Assembly: GCA_019828595.1 (NCBI GenBank)
Contig: JAHQRK010000011.1
Span: 1,612,001 to 1,676,000 of the forward strand
DNA from: Aphanomyces cochlioides
Taxonomy: Eukaryota > Oomycota > Saprolegniomycetes > Saprolegniales > Verrucalvaceae
DNA length: 64,000 bases
Direction of reading: 5' to 3'
How positions within the stretch are numbered: the first letter of the stretch is position 1; every line of letters begins with the position of its first letter. A program made the position numbers and the translations under genes. The notes below the pieces were generated by a model, which was given only the letters and a program-made list of their open reading frames with translations, was not told the origin of the DNA and made no database searches. Shown piece by piece: positions 21,861 through 32,277 of this stretch.

Positions 21861-23407
21861 AGTGCGGTCGCAAAGTATGGACGCATATATGAAATCGATC
21901 GTTGCGTGCAGACGTTTCATGGCCACGCAATGTCCTCTTCACAAGCCTTTTACACTTAGACGATACATTATATGCGCAATATGCGGTTTGCGTTGGGGCT
22001 TATTGGAGAAAGATATGCTGACTTTTTACAAATGACACTGTACACAAAGCATGGACGCACATGAATTATCATGTCTTAGCGATGAATCCTAGCACCTTTC
22101 TTGAGGACAACTTCAGCAATACGTGTTGGCATGTCATCAACAAGACGTTGGAGGTATGACATGCCAATTTGATCCCATCTTTTTTGTATTTGTTGGATCA
22201 AACTTGCTCGAGAGTCAAATTGACGCCCGTCTTCGTAGACAGACCTCGCCAAAACTCCCCAGACATTTTCAATAATGTTCAAATCGGGGCTTTTTGCAGG
22301 CCATTCCATGACAGACAACCGCTGATCTTACAGAAAGGCCTTGGTGACACCAGAAGTGTGAATACTAGCGCCATCTTGTTGAAAACAGGTGTCATAGGGG
22401 CCATTTTTGGACGAACTTCTTCCACCAAGGGTAGCAAGATATCTTTCAAAGTCTCAATGTACTTTGAAGAATCTTGCTTCCCCTCTAGGATTGCAATCTT
22501 GGATTTTTCATCGGCAGCCATAGCAGCCCAAACCATCACAGATCCACCGCCGTGGACGCGCTTGGAGAACTTGTCGGGCTCCCGACGGATGTCATGCCAG
22601 TAATACTGGCAACCATCGGTGCCGTCCAAATTGAACTTTTCCTCGTCTGAAAAGGCGACTTGCTTCCAAAACGTTGGTTTCTATAGGTATTGCTTGGCAA
22701 AGTCGATACGATTTTTCTTGTGGTCCTTGGTCAGGTGTGGAGTGGGTTTCCTCTTGATGTACTTTGCGTATTTGGACGCACGGAGCACCTTGATGACCGT
22801 TGTTCTTTTGGCTTTAAATTTTAAGTCTTCAACGATCTTTCGACTTGACAGGTGCTTGACACAGGCAAGCCGAAAGATCCGACGCACAATTGCGTCATCC
22901 AAAATGGTGGGTCTTCCGATGTTTTCGTTAGTCTTCACGACATTTCGATTGCGGAGAGCTGTTCATACAGCCTTTTCGCTTCGATTGAGAGACTTTGCAA
23001 TAGCCTGGTTGGATTTCCCTTCATCATGGAGGGCATATACTGCCCCAAGCTCGCGCTCCGTCAATCTGGGTCCCGTTGGCATGCTCAAATTCGCCTCTGA
23101 GCCATCCAGACACTTTGTTCTATCCACCAATGAATGCACTTTAAGATTATCCTAATTTAAGCCTGATTAGAGATTATCTACGGCATCAAACCCCTTATTA
23201 TAGGCAATGCGTCCATACTTTGTGTACAGTGTCATTTTCAAAAAGTGAGGATATCTTCCTCCAATGAAGCCCAACGCAAACCACCTCTAGCTCATTCAAT
23301 GTGCCGTATAAGTCTATAGGTCTTGTCGAAAGGACATCGCATAGCCATGAAATATTTGCACGCAACGATCGATTTCATATATGCGTCCATACTTAGCGAC
23401 CGCACTG
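21861..23407 (-). mobile_element. Tc1/mariner element with IR/DR ends
   Basis: A 1547-bp element flanked by the TA dinucleotide on both sides (21859-21860 and 23408-23409). The inverted repeats are about 200 bp (21861-22059 and 23207-23407). Each contains the core AAAGTATGGACGCA (or a near copy) twice, at the outer tip and at the inner end, so the ends have the IR/DR arrangement known from some Tc1-like elements. The transposase inside is on the minus strand and decayed. Confidence 0.9.
22076..23082 (-). pseudogene. Tc1-like transposase, several stops and a frameshift
   Basis: The start is near 23082 with a paired helix-turn-helix region (LTERELGAVYALHDEGKSN and later GRPTILDDAIVRRIF). The DDE domain includes SDEEKFNLDG, GGGSVMVWAAM, QQDGASIH (second Asp, in a shifted frame) and the C-terminal WPAKSPDLNIIENVWG, which carries the third acidic position. 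In-frame stops occur near 22960, 22683 and 22325, plus one frame change near 22375. The pieces are all present and in order, so decay is mild, but this copy cannot make its own enzyme. Confidence 0.85.
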
Positions 23408-23409
23408 TA

Positions 23410-23769
23410 CATACTACGTAGTATTTGTTAGTCCTCAGGAGACTGCGCCAAAGCGTAAGCGGTCTTCAATAAATGATACCTTTCAAAATAGATATCTATG
23501 TAAAAAAACGGTAATTGAGATTGTCTTGAAGTTTGTATGCAATTTATAATATACGAATCTTCAACTTCGATGCCATCCTGCTTACCTTCGAAACTTTGTA
23601 TAAAGTCTGAAATATGGACGCAACTTTTGATGATATACGGTAACCACAAGCCACGCATTAATTCGAATCCGATCGAATTTGTCTTGTTGATAGTTAGTTT
23701 GGATCTCATAATATTACACTTGAAACGGCGGCTTCCAAGTTTCGGATTTTCTGTCGCATCATTCGATCC
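23410..23769. other. Spacer upstream of CLC paralog 2
   Basis: AT-rich. One minus-strand frame (23428-23805) is open, but it overlaps the CLC start and no family is seen. It probably contains the CLC promoter. Confidence 0.3.
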
Positions 23770-26700
23770 ATGACGCACCGTCCACTCGGACTCGCGTCTG
23801 TTCAATACATGAGCGTAGACTTGGCCACAAACTCAGCTCGGCATCACAACGCGAAGGATGTACATATTCAGTTGGATGAAGCTCCAGTGCTTCAAAGCCG
23901 AGGCGGAGTACCCTTGGACAAGGTTATTGCGCTCGCCAAGTGGCTTTTGACTATTCTCATTGGTGTTGCCACTGCCCACATTGCATTATTGGTATCGTTT
24001 GCTACGTCGCGCCTATTAGAGTGGAAGTTTGATACGATGCAGAGTCTTCTCGGTTTTGCTTTTCCGATGGTAATGCTTGACATTCCGTGTCTAGATGCAG
24101 AAAAGGATGGTGGTGGACTACCAGGATCGAGTATTCTGTATTTACTAGCGTCTAATGCACTTTTTGCTGGTGCTTCATGTGCCCTCACAACTTATTGGGC
24201 TCCATCTTCTGCAGGTTCTGGCATTCCAGAAATCAAAAGCACTCTTAACGGTGTGCACGTCAAAGCATGGATGAGCGTGGAGACACTTGTTGCCAAGGTA
24301 AGAGAAGGTGCAAGGGAAATTTTGCGTTTATCAGTATTATAGATTGCCGGTGTGATCTTATCCATCTCAGGGGGATTGCCGGTTGGCATGGAAGGTCCTA
24401 TGATTCACTGGTTCGTGCGATTATTAGTCTTCCATTATTACCTTGTACGTAGTGGGGCCATCGTCGCATCTTGCCTCTCATCCAAGCGAAGATATAAATG
24501 CTTGAGCTGGCAGCCAGTACATACTTGATCCAACAATGGCCTGCTGAATCATTGTAGATGTCTATTCTCAAGACGAAAGATGTTCGAGATTTGGTGACGT
24601 GTGGTGCAGCTGCTGGTGCCTTTAAGACCTCAGTTAGCCATCTCAATCATGTCCATAGGAGTCGCCGCTGCGTTTGGGGCTCCCATAGGAGGTGTCTTGT
24701 TTGCTCTAGAAGAGGGGGCGTCTTTCTTGTCTCCAAAGCTAATCTGGCGAGCCTTCTTCTGTGCCATGGTACAAACCAATTTAGTTTACATCTCATTGGG
24801 CTCTAGGTTGCTTTATTCGTAGTCTTTGGTTCAAATATCTCTTCCTTCGCTGACACAGCTAAAACATCGTCCCTATTCGCATTTGGTAGCAGCTCTCAAG
24901 CAAAAAAATAAACTCTTCCAGGAAAAATGCGAGATCCGTCTGTCGACCGCGCTTCGTACCTTCCGTGGGAACTTTTAATATTCGTTGCCGTTGGCTCAGT
25001 CGTAAGTATAGTTGATGCTGTCTTGCTCATAACAAGATGACTAGGGTGGCATACTGGGTGCCGGCTTTACTCGTCTCAATCAACATGTTCTCTTCCGTGC
25101 GGGGGTGTCATCGCTTGCGCGTCCATCGAAAGTCTTTTATATTGTGGGCATCAGTATTCTCTTCAGTTTAGTGTGGATGATTCTCTCGGGAACAGTCGGC
25201 ACTTGCCTGATTATCCCCCCAGCAATTGCTGAAACCGAGAAAGCAGAGCTTACAGCCAATGTACACGATTTTCAACCTTCTTTGCTGATGTGCTCTAGCT
25301 CGTCCAACATACATGCCCCTCTGGCCAATACAACGACTTGGCCAGTCTCGTTTTTGTTCGTCAAGATACAGCAATTCGACAAGTCACTCAAATGAATGTG
25401 TTCGTATTCTCACAGAAGTTTAGCTTCTGCATCTCCAAACTCCCCTCGCGCCCCCTACGTTCACGATGTCAAGCTTGATTGTCGTGGCAACTTTGAACTT
25501 TTTGGTATGTCACCGGACTAAGAACAACGCTGATGTCTCAATCGAAGGGGACAGCCTTTGTCTTAGGTGCAAGTATCTCCTCAGGTGTGTTTGTTCCAAG
25601 TATAATTGCCGGAGCAGCCCTTGGTCGAGCAATGGGTCAATGGGTATTTTAATCAATCTCTATAATCGTTGGTCTAACCCTCGAAGTAGATGCATGCAGA
25701 CGATATGGACTTTGTCAATGTCGGTACCTACGCCCTCGTTGGAGCAGCAGCTGTTCTGGGTGGAGTCACTCGCATTACGATATCTCTGACGATTATCCTC
25801 CTCGAAGCTACAGGTGAGCGCAGTCCCCAATATCACTTAAAGCAACCTGACCTCCAGGGGATTTGCAGTATGCATTGCCTTTGATGATGACTCTTATGCC
25901 TGCCCGATGGGTTGGAAATCTCTTCAGCGAGGTCTGTTCTAAATACATAATCATGACTTGCTTGTGCTAGGGTCTCTACGAAGGCCAAATTCAATGCCGC
26001 GGGATCCCATTCCTCGACTGGAATCCTCCTAAAGCTTCCGAGTTGATGAGCGTGACTCAACTGATGGCTTTGGATTCGTTCTCCTGTTTGTCGAAGGTGA
26101 GCTACCAAAGATGTTGAAATTGCAAAGCCAAATTTGTAGCGGGCGAGCGTGGACTCAATTCTAGCTGCGTTAATCGAGAGACCCCAGCAAGTGTGCTGGG
26201 TTGTCGTGGATCGCCGATACGACTCATGTCGTGGTGTGTATTTCAATGTGCTGGAAGGCACGATTGAACGGTACAATCAAATGACACTTTCTACTCAATA
26301 ACTAATTGGATGTTAGTCAAGTGCTTGTGGCTTTACTGCACCTCAAGCCAACGTGGAGCCCGTTTGAACAAGATTCAACCCATGTTCACGCCATCGCCGT
26401 CGATGATGGAAACGGAGATGTCCCTGAAATCGTCGACAGTGCATTTTCTGCAGCAGACAGGACTAACTTCATCAACTTGCGGGCTTACATGAATCCATCA
26501 CCAGTCATCATCAACAGTGAGTCCCATCTTTCATTTCGTCGACTTGCTACGTCGAATGTAGTGGAAGCCACCGCGGCGCAAGCGTATCGTCAATTTCGCA
26601 CTCTTGGATTGAGTTTGTTGTGTGTGGTAACCCACATTTCTCCACCTTGTTTGTTGCATGATCCGAGTAGGTATCAAAACATGGCGAGCTCCAAGGTGTC

Positions 26701-26778
26701 GTGACTCGAGATCAATTGCATACTCTAACCCGAGACGTATCAAGTGCTCAAACTTGCACAGCTTGTCAGCATGCATAA
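23770..26778 (+). CDS. CLC-family chloride channel/transporter, paralog 2
   Basis: Starts at ATG 23770 and, after about a dozen short introns, ends at TAA 26778. Motifs in order: [12 protein letters not shown] near 24210, [10 protein letters not shown] (gating Glu kept) near 24380, [15 protein letters not shown] near 24680, [15 protein letters not shown] near 25045, [20 protein letters not shown] near 25600, and [21 protein letters not shown] near 25755. A CBS-type C-terminus follows, including VVVDRRYDS near 26205 and [10 protein letters not shown] near 26705. Exons join in frame across each junction I checked, so I consider it intact. It resembles paralog 1 (3624-6673) in motif text and intron positions but differs through much of the linker sequence, pointing to an old duplication followed by inversion or inverted duplication. 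Confidence 0.85.
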
Positions 26779-27183
26779 ACCATGAATAAAGCCTTCTTCG
26801 TCTTCACTCACGTACCTGCCTAGTATGAATAGCACCTTTTCATCTTCACTCACGCATCTGCCTTCAACGTCACTCACGCCCAGTCGCTAGTTCGATGGAA
26901 TTTCCATCGTCCTGTGCGCTTGCCGTTGTGAATATGAAGCTGTCTTGACAAACATTTTCATTAAACTTTTCATTGAATAAAATACAACCAATAAAATGAC
27001 ACTATGACAATGTGGGGTTGAAGGGGCTAAAACTAACCCCTTCAACCCCTCAGACAAACAATTTTATTCCAATTTTAATGCACTATACAAAATATAAGAT
27101 ATTCATATAAATCTATAGAAAAGGTATTTTTAGTATTGGCCAATGACTTTTTGACTTTGATCGCCATTCATCAAGTTGTCAAG
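26779..27183. promoter_or_regulatory. Spacer between CLC paralog 2 and ABCF, with a hairpin
   Basis: AT-rich promoter region. It contains a 36-nt inverted repeat at 27014-27049 with 13-bp perfect arms (GGGGTTGAAGGGG and its complement) around a 10-nt centre. Confidence 0.4.
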
Positions 27184-30100
27184 ATGGCGAGAAAGCGCAA
27201 CAATCGACGGGGCGACGATTCAGACGATGAACCAGCTCCTGCCGCTGCTCCTGTAGAGGAAGAAAAGAAAGGAGGCAAGAAAGACAAGAAGAAAGGATCC
27301 AAGAGGCATGACGACGACGAAGATGTCGATGCTGCTGTGGAAGATCCATACGACCAAGCTGCAGTAAATGTTGCGTCCAAGAAAAAGGACAAGAAGAAAG
27401 ATAAGAAGAAGCAAGCTGAAGCAGAAGAAGAAACTGAACAGATTGAAGAGGACGAAGAAGAAGATCCATACCTTCAAGCGGCTGCGTCTGCAGCGTCCAG
27501 GAAGAAAGACAAGAAAAAGGACAAGAAAAAACAAGCATTTGTTGAAGAAGTCGAAGAAGATGAAGAAGAAGAGGATCCGTACGAGCAAGCCGTTGCTGCT
27601 GCCGCTTCCAAGAAGAAGGACAAGAAGAAAGATAAGAAGAAGCAAGCATTTGTTGAAGAAGTTGAAGATGAGGAAGAAGAGGATCCGTACGAGCAAGCCG
27701 CTGCTGCTGCCGCTTCCAAGAAAAAGGATAAGAAGAAGGACAAGAAGAAGCAGGCGTTTGTTGAAGAAGAGGTAGAGGAGGAAGAAGACCCATATGAGCA
27801 AGCCGCTGCTGCTGCCGCTTCGAAGAAGAAGGACAAGAAGAAGAATAAGAAGAAGCAAGCCGTTGTGGAGGAAGTCGAAGAGGAGGAAGAAGAGGAGGAA
27901 GATCCCTACGAGCAAGCAGCTGCTGCAGCCGCTTCGAAGAAGAAGGATAAGAAGAAAGACAAGAAGAAGCAAGCCGTTGTGGAGGAAGTCGAGGAGGAGG
28001 AAGAAGATGAAGAAGATCCTTATGAACAAGCTGCTGCGGTTGCTGCATCCAAAAAGAAGGACAAGAAAAAAGACAAGAAGAAGCAGACAGTTGTAGAAGA
28101 AGTCGAAGAGGACGAAGCCGAAAACGAAGAGCTGACTGAAGAGACAGAAAATGCTGAAGTTCAGGAAGTTGAAGAAGTTGTTGAAGAGAAAAAGCCGAAG
28201 ACAGACGCCGAGAAGAAGAAAGAGAAAAAGGCAAAGAGTAAAAAGGCTATGGCTGCTGCATTGTTGGCCGAAATTGAAAAGGATGAAGAAGAAAAGAAAG
28301 AAGGAGCTGAAGAGGAAAAAGCACCAAAGAAGGAGAAGAAGGAGCGCAAAGAGGGCAAGAAACTCAGTAACAAGGAACGCCGTAAATTGAAGGAAGAGGC
28401 TGAAGCCGCTGAACGCGATGCTGAGTACCACCGAGCTGCGAACCCAATGGACGGCAAGCAATTCTCTGTCTCTCAGCAAGCCTTCACTGAAGATGCCAAT
28501 TGGGAAAATGCTACTGACATTCACATCGACAACTTCACAATCAATGCTCACAACAAATTGCTTTATGAAAATGCATCGCTACACATCAATCATGGAGGCA
28601 AGTACGGTTTGGTTGGCCCTAACGGCCAGGGTAAGACCACGATTTTGAAGATGATTGCATTGGGCGAGCTGCGTATTCCGCCCAAGATCGATTGTTTGTA
28701 TGTGGAACAAGAAGTCGTTGCCGACGACACTCGCGCTGTTGATGCTGTTCTGAAGGCAGACGCCGATCGATGGGCTCTGCTTGAAGAAGAAAAGAACTTA
28801 TTGGCTGAACTTGAGAACAATCCTAATGATCAGTTGGATGAACGATTGAACGAAGTTTATGAACAATTGGCCGGCATGAATGCATCAGCTGCTGAAGCTC
28901 GTGCACGCCGTATTTTGTTTGGTTTGGGTTTCGACTCTGCCATGCAAGAAAAGGCGACAAAAGACTTTTCTGGGGGGTGGCGAATGCGTATTTCTCTTGC
29001 CAAGGCTTTGTACGTGGAGCCAACGCTTCTCATGCTGGATGAACCTACCAATCACTTGGATTTGAATGCTGTTATTTGGCTTGATGATTACTTGCAAAAG
29101 TGGAAAAAGACACTTCTGATTGTTTCGCACGACGCAGATTTCCTCAACTCAGTTTGCAGTGAAATTTTGCACTTGGAAAACAAGAAGCTCGTTTCGTACA
29201 AGGGTAACTACGATCAATTTAAGGAAATGGAAGTCCAAAAGCGGAAACAGGCCGAAAAGGCATGGGAAAAACAGCAAAAGCAACTTCGTGCTTTGAAGGC
29301 AAAAGGCACGTCCTCTTCCAAAGCGACAGACATCGTCAAAAAGCAACGCGAACCTGGTGCTCGTGCGGAAAAGAAGAAAGCCAAATCAAGTGTTGAATCT
29401 GCACAAGATTCAGGAAAGACAATGGAACTTTTGGAACGACCACGCGAATATACTGTCAAGTTCAGCTTCAAGGAAATTACTCAGCTGTCGCCTCCTATCT
29501 TGGAAGTGCGCGAAGTCAGTTTCAAATATGGCAATGGCCCTTACTTGTTCAACAACGTGGATTTTGGTCTGGACACAGAATCTCGCGTGTGTATCGTCGG
29601 ACCTAACGGTGTGGGGAAGAGTACACTTCTCAAGATTATCACTGGCGATTTGAACATTGAAGAAGGTGAAGTGCGTCGAAATGGCCGTTTGCGAATGGGT
29701 GTGTATAATCAGCATTTTGTCGACAAGTTGCCTATGGGCGAAACCCCTGTGGAGTACTTGCGCCGTCTTTTCCAAGATATCACATACCAGGATGCACGTA
29801 ATTTGCTTGGTAAAGTTGGTCTGGAAGGTCACGCCCACGAAATTAAGAACCGCTTGCTGTCTGGAGGTCAAAAGGCTCGTGTGGTGTTGGCAGAGCTTAT
29901 TTTGATGAATCCCCACATGCTTGTGCTCGATGAACCTACCAACAACTTGGATATTGAAAGTATCGATGCTCTCTGTGAAGCATTGAACGAGTATGACGGT
30001 GGTGTTGTTGTGGTGACGCACGACGCTCGTTTGATTGAAGCAATTAATTGCGTCTTGTGGGTTGTTGGTGATAACGATTGCGTAGCGTACAACGGCACAT

Positions 30101-30222
30101 TCGAAGACTACAAGAATGCTATTTTGGAAGACATCATGAAGAAGGCTGAAAGCGAAGAAGCTCGTATTCAAGACAATGCCGCCAAGAAAGCTGAGAAGCG
30201 AGCCGAGAAGTTCAAAAAGTAG
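27184..30222 (+). CDS. ABCF-family ATPase (GCN20/ABCF1-like) with repeat N-terminus
   Basis: The start is the ATG at 27184 (MARKRNNRRGDDSDDE); the frame upstream of it opens only with TTG. The product is about 1012 residues. Residues about 53-320 are seven repeats of 33-41 residues, each an EDPYEQAAAAAASKKKDKKK-like block followed by a run of Glu. Two ABC cassettes follow: Walker A GPNGQGKTT, signature FSGGWRMRISLAKAL, Walker B LLMLDEPTNHLDL; then GPNGVGKST, LSGGQKARVVLAE, LVLDEPTNNLDI. There are no membrane segments, as expected for ABCF proteins, which act on ribosomes in translation initiation or stress control. The Lys/Glu N-terminus resembles that of ABCF1/ABC50, which contacts eIF2. Function in this organism is inferred. 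No intron. Confidence 0.95.
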   Translation: MARKRNNRRGDDSDDEPAPAAAPVEEEKKGGKKDKKKGSKRHDDDEDVDAAVEDPYDQAAVNVASKKKDKKKDKKKQAEAEEETEQIEEDEEEDPYLQAAASAASRKKDKKKDKKKQAFVEEVEEDEEEEDPYEQAVAAAASKKKDKKKDKKKQAFVEEVEDEEEEDPYEQAAAAAASKKKDKKKDKKKQAFVEEEVEEEEDPYEQAAAAAASKKKDKKKNKKKQAVVEEVEEEEEEEEDPYEQAAAAAASKKKDKKKDKKKQAVVEEVEEEEEDEEDPYEQAAAVAASKKKDKKKDKKKQTVVEEVEEDEAENEELTEETENAEVQEVEEVVEEKKPKTDAEKKKEKKAKSKKAMAAALLAEIEKDEEEKKEGAEEEKAPKKEKKERKEGKKLSNKERRKLKEEAEAAERDAEYHRAANPMDGKQFSVSQQAFTEDANWENATDIHIDNFTINAHNKLLYENASLHINHGGKYGLVGPNGQGKTTILKMIALGELRIPPKIDCLYVEQEVVADDTRAVDAVLKADADRWALLEEEKNLLAELENNPNDQLDERLNEVYEQLAGMNASAAEARARRILFGLGFDSAMQEKATKDFSGGWRMRISLAKALYVEPTLLMLDEPTNHLDLNAVIWLDDYLQKWKKTLLIVSHDADFLNSVCSEILHLENKKLVSYKGNYDQFKEMEVQKRKQAEKAWEKQQKQLRALKAKGTSSSKATDIVKKQREPGARAEKKKAKSSVESAQDSGKTMELLERPREYTVKFSFKEITQLSPPILEVREVSFKYGNGPYLFNNVDFGLDTESRVCIVGPNGVGKSTLLKIITGDLNIEEGEVRRNGRLRMGVYNQHFVDKLPMGETPVEYLRRLFQDITYQDARNLLGKVGLEGHAHEIKNRLLSGGQKARVVLAELILMNPHMLVLDEPTNNLDIESIDALCEALNEYDGGVVVVTHDARLIEAINCVLWVVGDNDCVAYNGTFEDYKNAILEDIMKKAESEEARIQDNAAKKAEKRAEKFKK
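27340..28130 (+). repeat. Seven in-frame Lys/Glu repeats in the ABCF gene
   Basis: Each unit is about 100-125 bp and encodes a DPY motif, an Ala-rich stretch, SKKKDKKKDKKKQ and then an acidic run. The units are purine-rich on the plus strand, which leaves long stop-free but meaningless frames on the other strand. Confidence 0.9.
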
Positions 30223-30876
30223 ATTTCGCTTATAGACACTATCTTATATCATGTTGAAAGATCTTCTACATTGTACATTGACAATTCGCCAGCTGTTCTC
30301 CCAACAAACAATAATGTTATATTCCGACGTGTAGCTGAGGTGGGGCATACGGAGTAACGTTAGTATTTTCCATCACTGTGCTCTCGACGAAGCCATCCAC
30401 GCACCAACAGTCGACGCCAAATTGATTCCACTTCGCTTAATCTGCGTAAATGTATTGTCAATTTCATTCGAAATTGTGAGGGGGGTCCGAAATGTATCGA
30501 TTTTTCAAACCGGTCTGCAAATCGCTCAGCCAATCAGAATCGAGTATTTACCTAATTCACGCAAAACACACCCAGACACACGTGTAATTAATTTGGGACG
30601 TTTGCCATACTTTCCATTTATACTTGACTTCAGTATGATCGAATCGATTTTGGTAAAAAATACAAATTTGGGTGAAAAAGACAATATTACTCGAAAGAGG
30701 TCCTAATTAGGGCCTCTTTCGAGTAGGATTTTTATGGGCTCTATGAGTCGCATGAAGCAGCTGAAGCTTGGAATGTCACAGTTTGAAGTGTCCACCTGCG
30801 ACATTCGATATTCAAATAATCAGAGGTTTGTTGAACCGTCGGATAACAAATTTGACGAAAGGTCACAGTTGGAACA
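30223..30876. promoter_or_regulatory. Spacer between ABCF and CLUAP1, with a near-perfect palindrome
   Basis: No gene seen. At 30688-30725 there is a near-perfect palindrome: 12-bp arms ACTCGAAAGAGG and CCTCTTTCGAGT around TCCTAATTAGGG, itself almost palindromic. It could be a terminator-like hairpin or a binding site. Confidence 0.45.
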
Positions 30877-32273
30877 ATGTCGTTCCGAGAGCTGCGCAAC
30901 TTCACCGAGATGATGCGAGCATTGGGATATCCAAGGCCAGTCTCTGTGGAAAACTTTCGCACGCCGAACTTTGAGCTCGTATCAGACTTGCTATACTGGA
31001 TGGCCAAGAAATACGATCCTTCGTCTAGTGTGACTGAGGAAATCGACACAGAAGAGGATCGAATCACGTTTCTCACATCAGTCACGTCTGAATTTCTCTC
31101 GAAAGCTCGAATCAAGCTCAACCCAAAGAAGCTGTACGCTGCAGATGGTTATGCAGTCAAAGAACTTATCAAAGTTGCTCGGGTTCTCTACGAAGCATCA
31201 CGAATCGATCCATCCACAGTAGAGGATGATGATGAACTCTCCACGAAGAGTCTACTTGGCTCTAAGCTTAAAGACGCCAAGGTAAGCATTGAGGAAACAA
31301 TTTACGTAATATCTTTGTCCAGGCTACACGAGCTCTGTCAGCAGAAATCACAGAGTGTGGAGCTAAGCTATACGACCTCCTTGACAACGAGCTCGAAGTT
31401 CGAGAAGCTCGAGTGCAAGCCATTCGATTCCTCGACACCGTCAGCTCCAACTTGGAGTCGACTGCTGAGCACAAATTCCTGGAAATGAGCATCAAGTCGA
31501 TCATTGTATCTGTGCAAGAAAACGTCGAGAGCATGGAACGACAGTGTTCTGAGCTCGATGCCGAAGAGAAAGCTCTGAGTGCCAAGATCAAGAAAGCTCA
31601 AGGAGACTTGGAACGAAGTGAGAAACGCCTCAAGTCGCTTCAGAATGTCCGCCCGGCTTTCATGGACGAGTACGAAAAGCTCGAAAAGGAACTCGAGCGA
31701 CAGTATGCCATCTATTGCGAACGTTTCCGCAACTTGGATTATCTCCAGCATGAATTGGATCTACATAACGACCGCGAGCTCAAGAAGCTCCAAGAAAACG
31801 ACCGAACTCTCAAGAAAATGCAGAAGAAATTTCGCGACGACGAGTTGGCCATCCTGCGTGGTGAACAAGAAGAGGCTGACATTCCCGTACCTGAAGACAA
31901 AGAGCCACAGCCTCAGCAGCAAAAGAAAGACGACAAAGCTCGCAAATCCAAGGTAGCTGCCAACTCGTCAGAGAGCGAAAGTGAGGACGACGATGATGAT
32001 GATGACGACGATGATGATGATGACGATGGTCAAGGGAGCAGCTCCAAGCCAAGCAAAGCAGCCGCTCAACCTTCCAACAGCAAGACATCCCAGGCAGCCA
32101 AACAAACAAAGAAAACTGACGACTCAGACAATGACAGCGATGAGGTCTCAGTGGCAGACTCGGGCGAGCTCATTGACAACGACGAGTCTGCAACAGGAAG
32201 TGACGTCGAGTCGAGTGGCAAGTCTGCTTCTGGTGCATCGGAGTCTGGTTCAGAATCTGATCGAGATTTTTAA
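30877..32273 (+). CDS. CLUAP1: Clusterin-associated protein 1 / IFT38
   Basis: Two exons (30877-31281 and 31323-32273) around a 41-bp GT-AG intron give 451 residues. The N-terminus MSFRELRNFTEMMRALGYPR, then SVENFRTPNFELVSDLLYW and NPKKLYAADGYAVKEL, match the conserved calponin-like domain of CLUAP1/IFT38, a subunit of the intraflagellar transport B complex. Long coiled coil follows (residues about 140-300), then an acidic tail with an uninterrupted run of 14 Asp and a Ser/Glu-rich end. The protein is needed to build flagella, which fits an organism with motile zoospores. Its stop codon lies four bases from the stop of the converging phosphatase gene. Confidence 0.95.
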
Positions 32274-32277
32274 TGTT

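Noticed and set aside
27368..28390. Plus-strand Lys/Arg-rich frames inside ABCF
   Set aside because: Out-of-frame readings of the same purine-rich repeats.
27179..28551. Long minus-strand frames of 351 and 443 codons inside ABCF
   Set aside because: They are complements of the Lys/Glu repeats, Leu/Ser/Phe-rich low complexity with no splice or family support.
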